Source of the DNA: DASUVM01 sp963704675
GTDB taxonomy: Bacteria; Patescibacteriota; Saccharimonadia; Saccharimonadales; Saccharimonadaceae
DNA: 64,000 nt
Assembly: GCA_963704675.1 (NCBI GenBank)
Contig: OY969928.1
Location: 620,001-684,000 of the forward strand
Direction: 5' to 3'
Shown here: positions 15,843-25,745 of the stretch, one piece after another
Position numbering within the stretch: position 1 is the stretch's first letter
Layout: every line of letters starts with the position of its first letter
Position numbers and translations under genes: made by a program
Notes under the pieces: model-generated
Databases searched by the model: none
What the model saw: only the letters and a program-made list of their open reading frames with translations
What the model was told of the DNA's origin: nothing

Positions 15843-16781
15843 TTGTCAAAGTGTTAAAAAGGTTATAATAAAATTATGTTTATTTCTGAGCTTATTGTTG
15901 ATTTTATTGAACACGTTGAGGTTGAACGAGGACGATCGCAAAAGACAGCTGAAAATTATCATCTTTATCTTATGAGACTCGTAGAGTTTGCCGGAGACAT
16001 TGATGTAAAAAAGATTGATAGCGAGCTTGTGCGTAAATGGCGGCTTTGGCTTAATCGCTATAGGAACGACAACAATGGAGAGCTAGCAACTATTACACAA
16101 GGCTACCACCTTATCGCTCTTCGAAGTTTTTTGACCTACTGCTCTAAACGAGATATTAAAACATTAACTCCAGAGAAAATTGAACTACCTAAAGTAAAAC
16201 GAAAACAGGTTAGCTTCTTGCAGACTGAAGAAGTTGAACGCCTACTAAATGCTATTAAAACCGACACTATCATTGGTCTTCGCGATAAGGCTATTGTTGA
16301 GCTGCTTTACTCAAGTGGCCTACGCGTTTCTGAGCTTATTAATTTAAATCGCGATCACATTAACCTAAAGCGACGTGAATTTATGGTGCGTGGTAAGGGA
16401 GGGAAAGATCGGCCTGTCTTTATAAGCCAGCGTGCCGCGGCAGTGGTCACTGAATATCTAGAGAAGCGCCACGATACTATGCCCTCTTTATTTATTCGGT
16501 ATAGCGGCAACGAGACAATTGATAACACGGGTGATTTTAAACGTTTGACCGCTCGCAGTATACAACGGTTAGTTGCTCGATATGCACTGTTAGCGGGGAT
16601 TACGAAGCATGTTTCACCCCACACCCTACGCCATTCATTTGCAACAAGTCTGCTAACGAATGGTGCGGATTTGCGATCAGTACAAGCTATGCTTGGGCAC
16701 AGTAATATCGCCACAACCCAAATTTATACGCATGTTACCGACCCACACCTCAAAGAAGTTTACGAAAAATTCCACGCCTAG
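15843..16781 (+). CDS. Tyrosine recombinase XerC/XerD type (ATG at 15876)
   Basis: Coding starts at ATG 15876; the interval begins at the TTGTCA -35. The -10 TATAAT (15864-15869) lies 6 nt before ATG, so the mRNA is probably leaderless. The 301-residue protein has the SAM-like N-domain (SELIVDFIEHVEVERGRSQKT) and the catalytic domain with SGLRVSELINL (Arg), GKGGKDR (Lys), HTLRHSFAT (His-x-x-Arg), LGHSN (His) and the nucleophile IYTHV. Length and motifs fit chromosome-dimer resolution recombinases. It converges on the pilin cluster with overlapping stops and no visible terminator; no att site is evident beside it. Confidence 0.88.
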
Positions 16782-17986
16782 GGATTATCCGAACACTCAC
16801 TGCTATTGTCAACGAAGTCGGCAGGGTTTGTTGTAATAAAGAAGTCCTTACATACGCTATCAGCAACTTCAAAGCCATAACGGCTTATATCAAAGGTTTG
16901 CCCTGGAAATGTTGTACGAGCTACAATACGTCGATAAACGTCTGATGCTGACCCCGTTGAATCAATGGCCGGCTGTACTTCATTGAAATTCACAATACTA
17001 CCGGCATTCTGTAACTCTAACCTAAAGTGTGTTTTGCGATAGAGCGGTGTAATTCTTAGATAGTAATTATTAGTATTAGTGTCAAGTGCTCCTGAGGGTA
17101 AGCTAAGCGTTGCTTTACAGGCATAATTACCAACGTTAGCAGCAGATGCTACTGCATCCATGCAGCGAACAGCATATGGAGAAGCTTTTGTTTGATTAAA
17201 GCCACGCGGGTCACCTGCTTGCATTGTTACATTAGTTGGAGATGGAACCGCACCACTACCAGTTGGACCAAGTGGAGTTAGAAATGCGGTAAAACTGCGT
17301 TGATCAAGCGCAGCTCGGTCAAAACTACCAGATTTAGGTACACCAAATAACTGCAAGCGCACGTAGGCTGGCGGCGACTGGCCATCTTTAGAAAAGTTAT
17401 TGATTGATGGTAGATAACGACTATCGAGTGGCCAAGCCGCCGCACCAAAGTCTGGCGTTAAACCATCCTCATCATTTGTTTGGGTCAGACTATTTAGATG
17501 CCATGAGAGGTTAACCATATTAAAACTTGATGCACCCCTTAGTGGTACAATTTGACTTTTATCAGCATCGAGTGAACCAATAAAATCAGCGGTATTAAGC
17601 TGTACTGTTAAGCATTTATAGTAAAGGTTCTGCTGGTCAACGGGTGATATCTCACCATCTGGCTTCAGACCTATGGCAGCAGCAACTGGTGATCCTGCGC
17701 CGAACAAGGCGTCGCACTGGTTGCTGTTAAGCGCAGTACGAAAGGCTGTCTTACTAGGATCAGTTTCAGCAAGTTTAGAATAAGCGAGAATAGCACGCTT
17801 ACCATCTTCAATGCCAGCTTCTGCCGCCGAAAAGGCGCGCGCAGTAAGATCATTATTGATCGCTTGTCGTTGTTCAATTGTCATAATCCTTAGGAAGCCT
17901 ACGGTAATGACCGTTGCAAGTAATGCAAAGAATACGACGGTGAAGAGAGATACGAAGCCTTGTTGGTTTTGCCGTAATTTATACAT
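16778..17986 (-). CDS. PilX-like pilus assembly protein
   Basis: The start is set at ATG 17986 (MYKLRQNQQGFVSLFTVVFF), two nt after the upstream TAA and behind an AGGGGG site; an upstream extension has no support. The 402-residue protein has one N-terminal helix and the signature ARAFSAAEAGIEDGKRAI, typical of PilX-like minor pilin N-termini. The rest is a Ser/Thr/Pro-rich extracellular part with several Cys. The N-terminus lacks the strict GFTLIE peptidase motif (GFVSLF). Last gene of the pilin cluster. Confidence 0.75.
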   Translation of the reverse strand: MYKLRQNQQGFVSLFTVVFFALLATVITVGFLRIMTIEQRQAINNDLTARAFSAAEAGIEDGKRAILAYSKLAETDPSKTAFRTALNSNQCDALFGAGSPVAAAIGLKPDGEISPVDQQNLYYKCLTVQLNTADFIGSLDADKSQIVPLRGASSFNMVNLSWHLNSLTQTNDEDGLTPDFGAAAWPLDSRYLPSINNFSKDGQSPPAYVRLQLFGVPKSGSFDRAALDQRSFTAFLTPLGPTGSGAVPSPTNVTMQAGDPRGFNQTKASPYAVRCMDAVASAANVGNYACKATLSLPSGALDTNTNNYYLRITPLYRKTHFRLELQNAGSIVNFNEVQPAIDSTGSASDVYRRIVARTTFPGQTFDISRYGFEVADSVCKDFFITTNPADFVDNSSECSDNP

Positions 17987-17987
17987 T

Positions 17988-18611
17988 TTAATTCCCCCTA
18001 TTCCTTGTCGTAACCGTTGTGGATAAGTCTGCAACAGCACAGAACTCGCCTGCATTACCTGCTGGACAAATGATCTCACCTGCTTCGGAGGTAGGGGCAT
18101 TTTCGCCTGCTGTTGAAAGGAACATCGTGATAATAGAGATATTACCATTGTCTGCTTGCTGCAAGCTAAAGCGTTGCATCTGAACGGCGCCTCCGGCGAG
18201 CTCTGTTGTCTGATCTCTTGGGATATCTACAAGTGTACCACCCGGTTTAGCACACATCTCTTTGGCGGTATCAACAACTCGGACAATGCCAACAATAGGC
18301 GTTCTATCAACTGCATAACGGTTCATGTCTGAACCAGGAGAGTTCCATACATATGCCTGGCCGCCTAAACAGATTCTTCCTTCCGTTTGCAATTGAATAT
18401 TAACCGATCCGGGTTTAGCAGTACGTAGATTACGAGTCAACTCTTCGCTTATTGTACGGCCTGCTTGATTAATCTCTTTATACACTAAACCCTTGTTATA
18501 TGTTCGCATCATCTGCAATAGCGCTGTCACCACAAATAATAATACGAAGGCCAAGAATGCCATTGCAAGCATTAACTCTATAACCGTAAAACCGTCTTTT
18601 CTATTGAACAT
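17988..18611 (-). CDS. Type IV pilus minor pilin (PilW/PulJ-like)
   Basis: The 207-residue protein begins MFNRKDGFTVIELMLAMAFLAF, a prepilin leader with Gly-1/Phe+1 and Glu+5 followed by a hydrophobic helix. A long globular domain with a few Cys follows. It fits the PulJ/PilW slot in the usual minor-pilin order. It overlaps the PilV-like gene by 11 nt and is immediately followed by the PilX-like gene. Confidence 0.8.
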   Translation of the reverse strand: MFNRKDGFTVIELMLAMAFLAFVLLFVVTALLQMMRTYNKGLVYKEINQAGRTISEELTRNLRTAKPGSVNIQLQTEGRICLGGQAYVWNSPGSDMNRYAVDRTPIVGIVRVVDTAKEMCAKPGGTLVDIPRDQTTELAGGAVQMQRFSLQQADNGNISIITMFLSTAGENAPTSEAGEIICPAGNAGEFCAVADLSTTVTTRNRGN

Positions 18612-19161
18612 ATAACCTCACGACACTGTTTGATTGCTGTGATGTACTAGTGCCGAGCCCTCCCCAACAAGCACGGAGATAGAAATCAATATAAGCCGGG
18701 TTAATGACAGCCGGTGAACGAACTGCCTCCACCCACATACCACGGCCTGGTGTTGCAAAGGTTTCAGGCAGATTGCTCGTTGAGTAATCTTTTGGCGTTA
18801 TTGTTGGCGGTTGGCTGGCTGTTACAAATGTTGTTTCAAGATAAAACGCACGCTTGCCGGCAACGGGCACACAGCTATCGACACTTCCAGGGGGGTTCGT
18901 ATTTGTATAATCACTCTGTATCTTTCGCCATGTTTCAAGCGCAGCGCCAGAAGTCGTCGCTTGAGCAGTATCTCGTAGGTAGCGCAGCGCTTCTCCTTGA
19001 CTGGCAATGACGTTACGAACTTGCGTATGCTCAACAGCATTAATTGCATTACGTAGGCCTACGTTAATAATGAGACTAGAACCAACAACAACGATACTTA
19101 AAACCACCATCGCCAATAAGACTTCGACCAATGTGTCGCCGCGTTGTTTGCTATACACCAT
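18601..19161 (-). CDS. Type IV pilus minor pilin (PilV-like)
   Basis: The start is set at ATG 19161 (MVYSKQRGDTLVEVLLAMVVL) because AAGGGG lies upstream; an extension to 19188 is less likely. The peptidase site is RGDTLVEV, with Gly before Asp instead of Phe at +1, and Glu at +5. The 186-residue protein has one helix and a globular domain with three Cys. Position and the TLVEVLLAM start resemble PilV/GspI-like minor pilins. Confidence 0.78.
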   Translation of the reverse strand: MVYSKQRGDTLVEVLLAMVVLSIVVVGSSLIINVGLRNAINAVEHTQVRNVIASQGEALRYLRDTAQATTSGAALETWRKIQSDYTNTNPPGSVDSCVPVAGKRAFYLETTFVTASQPPTITPKDYSTSNLPETFATPGRGMWVEAVRSPAVINPAYIDFYLRACWGGLGTSTSQQSNSVVRLYVQ

Positions 19162-19930
19162 CACATACCCCTTCGTTAGCCACGTCAAATGCTACTTTGA
19201 TTGCGTTTTGGCCTTGACCATCACCGACCGTCAGAGCTACTCGGTTAACAGGAACTTCAACAGTTTCTATACAGTAGTTGGTCGCTTTTTCGGCTGCAGC
19301 AGATGTCAACACTGAAGATAAAAAGGTTGTACTTGCAAAATTAGCTGATTGGATATTCATATTATATGACACTAAACGAGAAGAACGAGGGCTACGCAGC
19401 AAGATATATGTGTTAGAGACAACACCATCACTTCGACGGCTTCCATTCAATGTTGCACCCCAAGGGATAGTATATTCCGAACGAGTCTCTTTCACGATAT
19501 AAGGGTTAACCGATCTGATAAGCTCTTCGTCGCTTAAGGTAGAATCGGGTGCGATAGACAGGTTAGGAATACGAGTAGCAACAACATAGTATGAGTCAAT
19601 GTGCTCACTTCCTTGCTCTAAACGAAGTAATTTACCGAGCAGTAAACAACCACTCGCACCGGGTTGATTACCAGTGGCTACTGGATCAGTGATTGCTTGA
19701 ACGCCACTACTGTTACAGATTTGCTGACTATCACGCGGGTTAACACCATTCAAAATTTCATCATACTGCTGTTGAACGAAGGCGTGCGTGCTACGTCCAG
19801 TGTCCGAGAAACGAATCGAACGCATGACATTACCCGTACCGATGATGGCGATCATGAATAAGAGCCCACTTATTGCTAAGAACAAAGAGACTTCTATTAC
19901 CGTATAGCCAGCCATCCGAGCAGCATTCAT
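19151..19930 (-). CDS. Type IV pilus minor pilin with GYTVIEV prepilin motif
   Basis: The start is set at ATG 19930 (MNAARMAGYTVIEVSLFLA). The alternative ATG at 19942 overlaps the TATAATG -10 box and could not be in the transcript. The prepilin site is AGYTVIEV with Glu+5, then a helix; the 259-residue globular domain has several Cys. It leads a second pilin transcription unit and overlaps the PilV-like gene by 11 nt. Confidence 0.78.
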   Translation of the reverse strand: MNAARMAGYTVIEVSLFLAISGLLFMIAIIGTGNVMRSIRFSDTGRSTHAFVQQQYDEILNGVNPRDSQQICNSSGVQAITDPVATGNQPGASGCLLLGKLLRLEQGSEHIDSYYVVATRIPNLSIAPDSTLSDEELIRSVNPYIVKETRSEYTIPWGATLNGSRRSDGVVSNTYILLRSPRSSRLVSYNMNIQSANFASTTFLSSVLTSAAAEKATNYCIETVEVPVNRVALTVGDGQGQNAIKVAFDVANEGVCDGV

Positions 19931-19940
19931 CTTGAGGCTC

Positions 19941-19954
19941 ATTATAGCATAAGC
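19941..19954 (-). promoter_or_regulatory. Pilin-unit promoter sharing a 13-nt motif with the pilM promoter
   Basis: The sequence ATTATAGCATAAG (plus strand 19941-19953) contains the minus-strand -10 TATAAT and matches 28160-28172 at the pilM promoter exactly. The ATG at 19930 is 10 nt after the -10 box, so the mRNA has almost no leader. Confidence 0.6.
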
Positions 19955-19962
19955 GTCATAGT

Positions 19963-20820
19963 TTAGAGACCGCTACCAAGTGATAAATACCAAGAAACGA
20001 TGCGGTCACCAAATAAGCCAGCGATGAAAAAACCAATAATTAAAAAGGGGCCAAATGGAATTCGACTTTTACGCTGCAACCTACCGGCGAACAAAAGTGG
20101 TAATACCACGAGTGTGCCGAGTATGTTGGCAAGCAAAAACGTTAGGAAGGCATTTTGCCATCCAAGAGCTAAGCCCATGAATATTCCAAGCTTTACATCA
20201 CCAAAACCAACTAGCTTACCTTTTGAGAAAATATAAATGAGCCAATAAACGCCAGCAATTGGCAGCAACCCATAAAGGTAAAACGACGCCGTTTCAAAGA
20301 CCGAACCATAAGGCTGCCATGTGAAGAATTGAATGAGCGCATTGAGGATAGCCAAGCCAATAAGGGGCCAAACGATCTTATCGGGCAAGATGTACCATTT
20401 CAAGTCGTACACAAAGAGCGCTACTAAACCTACCGTATATGCTAACCAAATACCAAAGTTGACCCAGTCGAACCAAGTTACGATTGCGTTAGGCCATAGT
20501 AGGTATGAAGTCACGAACAGTAACGGCATAACAGCTTCAACAATTGGGCTGTCTTCGATTGGTTTTTTACAGTAGCGACACTTGCCTTTAAGAAGAAGCC
20601 AACTAAAAAGAGGTATGAGATCGGCGGCGGCTAACTTATGGTGACAGTGTGGACATTCTGAACGATCATTCACTATTGATTTTTTCTCATGTAAACGCCA
20701 CACTAAAGCGTTTATAAAGCTACCGAGGCAGAGGCCAAGCAGTGTCAACCCAACAATCACACTAATCATAAGCATTACTATAACCGAAGTATTTATAATA
20801 AAGAAACGAGCAAATTCCAT
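19963..20820 (-). CDS. pilD: Prepilin peptidase PilD
   Basis: PilD cleaves and N-methylates prepilins. The 285-residue membrane protein has LCLGSFINALVWRLHE, a CPHC...CRYC zinc-binding loop in the methylase half, about seven helices, and the two catalytic aspartate regions YDLKWYILPD and GFGDVKLG. Length is normal. It follows the major pilin gene and precedes the minor-pilin unit. Confidence 0.95.
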   Translation of the reverse strand: MEFARFFIINTSVIVMLMISVIVGLTLLGLCLGSFINALVWRLHEKKSIVNDRSECPHCHHKLAAADLIPLFSWLLLKGKCRYCKKPIEDSPIVEAVMPLLFVTSYLLWPNAIVTWFDWVNFGIWLAYTVGLVALFVYDLKWYILPDKIVWPLIGLAILNALIQFFTWQPYGSVFETASFYLYGLLPIAGVYWLIYIFSKGKLVGFGDVKLGIFMGLALGWQNAFLTFLLANILGTLVVLPLLFAGRLQRKSRIPFGPFLIIGFFIAGLFGDRIVSWYLSLGSGL

Positions 20821-20846
20821 TGCCCGTTTCTTTATTTACAAAGATA

Positions 20847-21320
20847 CTAATTATTATTACTCTGGCAGGTAAATTGGCCTTGCTCTACATAAACCGCTGC
20901 AGCCACACTTCGGCTACCAGTAGCGTCATCAATGTCCCCATCACCACATTTAGCGTTTTGGTAATAGAATAGCTGGCCAACTTCAGCTGGAACAACTGTC
21001 TTATTGTTTTGATATGTTACGTTATAAGTTGAACCGGTAGAAGGGTCATTAAAAGTTTGACCGCCGTTTGTTAAGTAGCCTGAAACGAAACTACCAAGTG
21101 TTGTGGTGCTATTTGGAACGGCACCGTTTCTATTACTACTGTAATTTGTGAGCTGGCTCATAAAACGAGAGAGATCTTGTTTACGCTGAGTATCGCGTTG
21201 TGATCGTTGTAAAGCTGGCAACGCCAAAAAGACAATCAAGAAGATTAGCCCGGCAATTGCTAACACGAGCACGACCTCGATCAGCGTAAAGCCCTTTTTC
21301 TGTTGTAACGTTGTGTTCAT
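20847..21320 (-). CDS. Major type IV pilin-like protein (PilA/GspG-like)
   Basis: This 157-residue protein starts MNTTLQQKKGFTLIEVVLVL, a textbook prepilin leader (Gly-Phe, Glu+5), then a helix and a GspG-like C-domain with a Cys pair (AKCGDGD and QFTCQSN). GAGGAAGGG provides a strong ribosome binding site. Between it and pilC there is an 87-nt gap with a TATAAT-like element, so it may have its own promoter. Confidence 0.87.
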   Translation of the reverse strand: MNTTLQQKKGFTLIEVVLVLAIAGLIFLIVFLALPALQRSQRDTQRKQDLSRFMSQLTNYSSNRNGAVPNSTTTLGSFVSGYLTNGGQTFNDPSTGSTYNVTYQNNKTVVPAEVGQLFYYQNAKCGDGDIDDATGSRSVAAAVYVEQGQFTCQSNNN

Positions 21321-21407
21321 ACCACCCTTCCTCTGTTGTTTGGAATGCTTATGTTTATAATCTGATTATAGTGATATTTGCAGCTTTCGCAAGCGCTTCC
21401 CATAGCT

Positions 21408-22622
21408 CTATGTAATGGTTCCGCCGTTAATAAGACCGTATACTGGTAATAGAATAGCCGCTACAAGACCACCGGCCACAATTGCTAGCACAACCATTAA
21501 AACCGGTTCGATAGCAGTTGAAAGTGAGCGAACAGTATTTTCAAGTTCATTCTCATAAAAAGTTGCGGCTTTACCCATCATTTTATCAATACCGCCAGAT
21601 TGTTCACCAATACTAATCATTTGTGGCACAAGTGAAGCAATCATGTTTTCGTTCTTCAAAGCTGACGAGAGCGATTTGCCACCACGAACTTTTTCGGCTG
21701 CACGGTTAATCGCATTAGTAACCAGCACGTTATTGGCAGATTTTGAAGAGATTTCGAGCATTTGCAGCATCGGTACACCGGATGAGAGTAGTGTTTCAGC
21801 CGTGCGGGTAAACCGCGCCATATAGAGTTTTTCGAGCAGTGGCCCCACGAGTGGTAAGCGTAGTTTAAAGGTATCCCAAGCGCGTCGGCCATTATTGGTA
21901 GCGATATAGCGACGCAAGAAATATATAGCCGCAACAATAAGAATAAGAATAAGCCACCAGAAACGTCCAATGAAATTGGCCGTACTAACCATAACTTGAG
22001 TAATAAATGGCAATTCTTGGCGCAGATCTTTAAACAAGCGCTCAATCTGTGGCACAACGGTGGTAAGCATGAAAACGATCACACCAACAATCACCACCAT
22101 AACGATAGCCGGATACACCATGGCACCGCGAACCTTACTGAGCAGTTCAGCATCCTTTTCTTGTTGGTCGGCAATGCGCTCTAACGACTTATCGAGGGTA
22201 CCAGAAACTTCACCGGCAGCAATTAGTGCAACGTAAACTTCATTAAAAACGTCTTTGTGCCGGCGAAAAGCATCAGCTAAGGTACTGCCACCTTCGATAG
22301 TGGTAATTACATCAAGGACAACACTTTTCAATTTTTTATTATCAGTCTGTTCAGCAACGCTCCGAAGCGCTTGGGCAAGCGGCAAGCCAGCATTAATAAG
22401 CGTTGAAAGCTGGCGGGTAAAGATGACTCGATCTTTAGTACTCACTCGATTACGAAGCCGGCCAAGCAGACTTTCACTTTCATTTAGTTCTTTGATATCA
22501 AGCGGCACAATACCCTGAGCCATTAAGAGCTTAGCGGCAGCCCGCTCTGATTCGGCCTGAACTGCTGATTTAACAATCTTATTGCTAGCAATATCGCGGG
22601 CAGTGTAGGTAAAGGTTATCAT
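21408..22622 (-). CDS. pilC: Type IV pilus inner-membrane platform protein PilC
   Basis: The 404-residue protein has two T2SSF domains, each with the LSTLINAGLPLAQALR / ETLLSSGVPMLQMLE type signature, and three membrane helices (about residues 170-190, 220-240 and 375-395). PilC couples the PilB/PilT motors to pilin insertion. It follows pilT by 2 nt. Confidence 0.95.
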   Translation of the reverse strand: MITFTYTARDIASNKIVKSAVQAESERAAAKLLMAQGIVPLDIKELNESESLLGRLRNRVSTKDRVIFTRQLSTLINAGLPLAQALRSVAEQTDNKKLKSVVLDVITTIEGGSTLADAFRRHKDVFNEVYVALIAAGEVSGTLDKSLERIADQQEKDAELLSKVRGAMVYPAIVMVVIVGVIVFMLTTVVPQIERLFKDLRQELPFITQVMVSTANFIGRFWWLILILIVAAIYFLRRYIATNNGRRAWDTFKLRLPLVGPLLEKLYMARFTRTAETLLSSGVPMLQMLEISSKSANNVLVTNAINRAAEKVRGGKSLSSALKNENMIASLVPQMISIGEQSGGIDKMMGKAATFYENELENTVRSLSTAIEPVLMVVLAIVAGGLVAAILLPVYGLINGGTIT

Positions 22623-22624
22623 GC

Positions 22625-23698
22625 CTAACCTCGTATCATCCTATCAAATTCAGTAGTATCAACCGCGTAGTTACGAGCTTCATCATAGGTAATCGTGCCC
22701 GACTGCACCAAGTTAACAAGCGTTTTATCCATAGACTGCATACCGAGGTCAGCACCGGTTTGAATAACGGCATCGAGTTGATGGCTTTTACCTTCGCGAA
22801 TAATATTACGAACAGCGGGGTTCGCTACTAAAATCTCTGCCGCCACCACACGACCACCGCCAATGACCGGAATTAAGCGTTGCGATACGATTGATTGCAA
22901 AATATTAGCCAATTGTGAACGAATTTGTGGTTGCTGATGCGGCGGAAAGACATCAATCATACGATCAATCGACTGCGAAGCAGAGTTAGTATGAAGCGTT
23001 GCAAACACAAGGTGACCGGTCTCGGCAATCGTAATAGCAGCGGAAATAGTCTCAAGGTCACGCATTTCACCGATTAATACAACATCCGGGTCCTGGCGCA
23101 AGCTTGAACGAAGAGCCGCTGAAAACGAATAAGTATCATAATGTACTTCACGTTGCACCACAACCGACTTTTTTGATTTATGCGTAAATTCAATTGGATC
23201 TTCAATAGTAATAATATGATGCGCTTTAGTGTCGTTAATTTGATCAACTATCGCCGCAAGGGTGGTTGACTTACCCGAGCCAGTTGGACCAGTAACAAGC
23301 ACGAGACCACGCGGGAAATTCGCAAATGTACTGACTATTTGGGGCATACCTAATTCTGCCACGCTCTTGATCTCATTGGGAATCAAGCGAAGAGCTGCCG
23401 CCAAATTACCGCGCTCGTGAAAGGCATTAACACGGAAACGGCCGAGATCGCCAAAGGCAAAGCTAAAGTCAAATTCTTTATCTTTTAAAAGGATTTGTTT
23501 TTGATCTTCGTCGAGAATTGAAAATACTAACTGCTCAACGGTTTCTTCATTCAAGGCTTCATAACCAGGTACCGGTACCAAAGCACCGTCAATTCTGAGC
23601 ATTGGCGGTAAGCTAATTTGTAAATGAAGATCACTCGCTCGTTTACGAATAACTTCTTCGAGTAACAGTTCAATTCTGAGTTCTTGTGTATCGCTCAT
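22625..23698 (-). CDS. pilT: Pilus retraction ATPase PilT
   Basis: The 357-residue protein has N-terminal SDLHLQISLPP, Walker A GPTGSGKSTT near residue 135, the Asp box TIEDPIEF, the GEMRDLETI motif (usually GEMRD) and the HLVFATLHTNSA His box. These define a PilT-type retraction motor rather than PilB. It lies between pilB and pilC. Confidence 0.95.
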   Translation of the reverse strand: MSDTQELRIELLLEEVIRKRASDLHLQISLPPMLRIDGALVPVPGYEALNEETVEQLVFSILDEDQKQILLKDKEFDFSFAFGDLGRFRVNAFHERGNLAAALRLIPNEIKSVAELGMPQIVSTFANFPRGLVLVTGPTGSGKSTTLAAIVDQINDTKAHHIITIEDPIEFTHKSKKSVVVQREVHYDTYSFSAALRSSLRQDPDVVLIGEMRDLETISAAITIAETGHLVFATLHTNSASQSIDRMIDVFPPHQQPQIRSQLANILQSIVSQRLIPVIGGGRVVAAEILVANPAVRNIIREGKSHQLDAVIQTGADLGMQSMDKTLVNLVQSGTITYDEARNYAVDTTEFDRMIRG

Positions 23699-23711
23699 TC
23701 CCCACCTTTCA

Positions 23712-25487
23712 CTACGCCATATTTGCCGCCACGCGGTTTACTTCATCAAGTGTCGTAAGACCTTGCAGTGCCTTGAGATATCCGTCGCGACGCATGGTAA
23801 TCATGCCTTCTTCAACCGCTTTTTTCTGAATCTCAGCACTAGTTGCACGCTTTACGATAAGGTTTTGGATGTTTTCAGTTATATCCATTACTTCATAGAG
23901 ACCCATGCGACCCTTGAAACCCCTGGGGGTAGCTGGCGTATCCTTCCCCTTCACTAAAGTATAAGCTTTTTGGCCACTGAGCGGCAAGTCTTTATAACCT
24001 AAGTCTTCAGAAACTTTGGCGACTGATGCTTTATCTTTCGGTAATATATCGCCAAGTGTTTCATGGATAGTCTGAGTCTCAAGCGGGTTAGACTGATAGG
24101 TTTCGCGTTCCTCGCCTACTCGACGCACTAAACGTTGACCAATGACGGTATTGACAGTGCTGGCAATTAAGAAAGGTTCAATGCCCATGTCGAGCAATCG
24201 TGGAAGCACTCCAGCCGCTGAGTTAGTATGAAGTGTCGAGAATACTAGGTGACCCGTTAGAGCGGCTTGCACGGCCAAGTTAGCGGTTTCACGATCACGA
24301 ATCTCACCCACCATAATAACATTCGGGTCTTGGCGAAGAATTGAACGAAGACCATTTGCAAATGTCAGCCCAACTTCAGTATTAACCTGAATTTGGTTAA
24401 CCCCTGATATTTTATATTCAACAGGGTCTTCAAGCGTAACAATATTAATTTCATCGCTCTTAATCTCTTGAATGAGCGCATAAAGGCTGGTTGACTTACC
24501 AGAACCAGTTGGGCCAGAAGTAAGCACCATGCCATTCGGCTTGCGGATACCCTTACGAACCATGCGGAGCGCCCGGCCAGCATATCCCATATCTTCAAGC
24601 CTAAAGTTGGTGCCAGTCTTATCCAGCAGACGAATAACAACTTGCTCACCCCACACCACTGGGCTGATAGCGATACGAAGGTCGATATCGCTCCCGGCAA
24701 CATGCACTGTAAATTGTCCATCCTGAGGAATGCGATGCTCGTCAATTTTGAGATTCGAGAGAATTTTTACGCGTGAGATAAGAGCCGGCTCGATACTTTT
24801 TGGCAACTTCATAATCTCACGTAGCACGCCATCAACACGAGCACGGATCTTCAAGGCATCCTCAAGTGGCTCAATATGAATGTCTGAGGCACGAGAACGG
24901 GCGGCGTATTCTAAAATTGTACTGAGTGCTCGGCTAATTGGTGAATCTTGCACGATCGTTTTAATATCGGCATTTTGACGATCCTTTTCTTGCTTGGCGC
25001 CCTCTTCAGCAGAGCTAATAGCAGCGCTTACTCCCTGCTGAAGATCAGTATGGTACTGATCGAGTACGTGATTAATACCTTCCTCTGAAGCCATGTAAAC
25101 TTTCAGCGGTCTTGCGATACGATTCGAAAGGTAATCAACCGCCTGAACATTATTAGCATCAAGCATAGCCACTGCAAGACGATTCTGCACTTCACCAAGC
25201 GGTACAGCCATAAAGTGTTCTGCCACATCTCTTGGAAGCAGCCGAAGTACTGACTGATCAATATTCGCCTCAAGCAGATTCACATAGGGTACGCCCGAAA
25301 CAGATGCCATCAAGCGAGTTAAAGCCTCGTTACCTACTAGCTTATGTTCAACGAGGTAGCTAATGAGAGGCTTGTTCTCTTTTTCGGCCTCTTTTTTATA
25401 TTTCGCCAGATCCTCTTTAGTAATGACTCTCTCTTCAACTAAGAGAATTTCGAGCTTTTTTTGACTGTCATCAGTTAGCAAACCCAT
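23712..25487 (-). CDS. pilB: Pilus assembly ATPase PilB
   Basis: The 591-residue protein has an MshEN N-domain (about residues 60-170), ASDIHIEPLEDALKIRARVDG, Walker A GPTGSGKSTS near residue 327, TLEDPVEY, GEIRDRETANLA and HLVFSTLHTNSA. The tetracysteine zinc motif common in GspE/PilB C-domains is absent, as seen in some other lineages. It powers pilus extension. Confidence 0.95.
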   Translation of the reverse strand: MGLLTDDSQKKLEILLVEERVITKEDLAKYKKEAEKENKPLISYLVEHKLVGNEALTRLMASVSGVPYVNLLEANIDQSVLRLLPRDVAEHFMAVPLGEVQNRLAVAMLDANNVQAVDYLSNRIARPLKVYMASEEGINHVLDQYHTDLQQGVSAAISSAEEGAKQEKDRQNADIKTIVQDSPISRALSTILEYAARSRASDIHIEPLEDALKIRARVDGVLREIMKLPKSIEPALISRVKILSNLKIDEHRIPQDGQFTVHVAGSDIDLRIAISPVVWGEQVVIRLLDKTGTNFRLEDMGYAGRALRMVRKGIRKPNGMVLTSGPTGSGKSTSLYALIQEIKSDEINIVTLEDPVEYKISGVNQIQVNTEVGLTFANGLRSILRQDPNVIMVGEIRDRETANLAVQAALTGHLVFSTLHTNSAAGVLPRLLDMGIEPFLIASTVNTVIGQRLVRRVGEERETYQSNPLETQTIHETLGDILPKDKASVAKVSEDLGYKDLPLSGQKAYTLVKGKDTPATPRGFKGRMGLYEVMDITENIQNLIVKRATSAEIQKKAVEEGMITMRRDGYLKALQGLTTLDEVNRVAANMA

Positions 25488-25502
25488 ATATGCTAACTCA
25501 TC

Positions 25503-25745
25503 CTACTGATCAAATGGTTGTTGATTTGCTGGATTACCAATTTCAATCACTACAGTTGGATCGATTGCTTGGTCGTTAAAAATCTTTTTGCTTGGTTCTG
25601 GTAATTCTGCCGAGATTGGCTCAACGACTTCAACTGTTTGGCGCTGACTACCAGGCTGACCAATTATTGCACTTAATGCAAAATAAGATACTAAAAGTGT
25701 CACTGAAACAATCAAAACGATGATTGCTATGTCGTTTTTTTTCAT
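25503..25745 (-). CDS. Small single-helix protein in pil operon
   Basis: This 80-residue protein has a short cytoplasmic start (MKKNDI), one membrane helix (residues 7-28), and a polar extracellular tail with EPISAELPEPSKKI. It sits exactly where pilP lies in many pil operons and overlaps pilO by 4 nt. It is much shorter than PilP and has no lipoprotein Cys; there is no secretin for PilP to contact. I infer an accessory of the PilMNO platform. Confidence 0.6.
   Translation of the reverse strand: MKKNDIAIIVLIVSVTLLVSYFALSAIIGQPGSQRQTVEVVEPISAELPEPSKKIFNDQAIDPTVVIEIGNPANQQPFDQ

Noticed and set aside
15876..16781. Xer gene as an integrase of a mobile element
   Set aside because: Motifs fit housekeeping XerC/D, codon use is core-like, and no att repeats or phage genes flank it. 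The tRNA-Arg repeat 750 nt away is on the far side of ndk.
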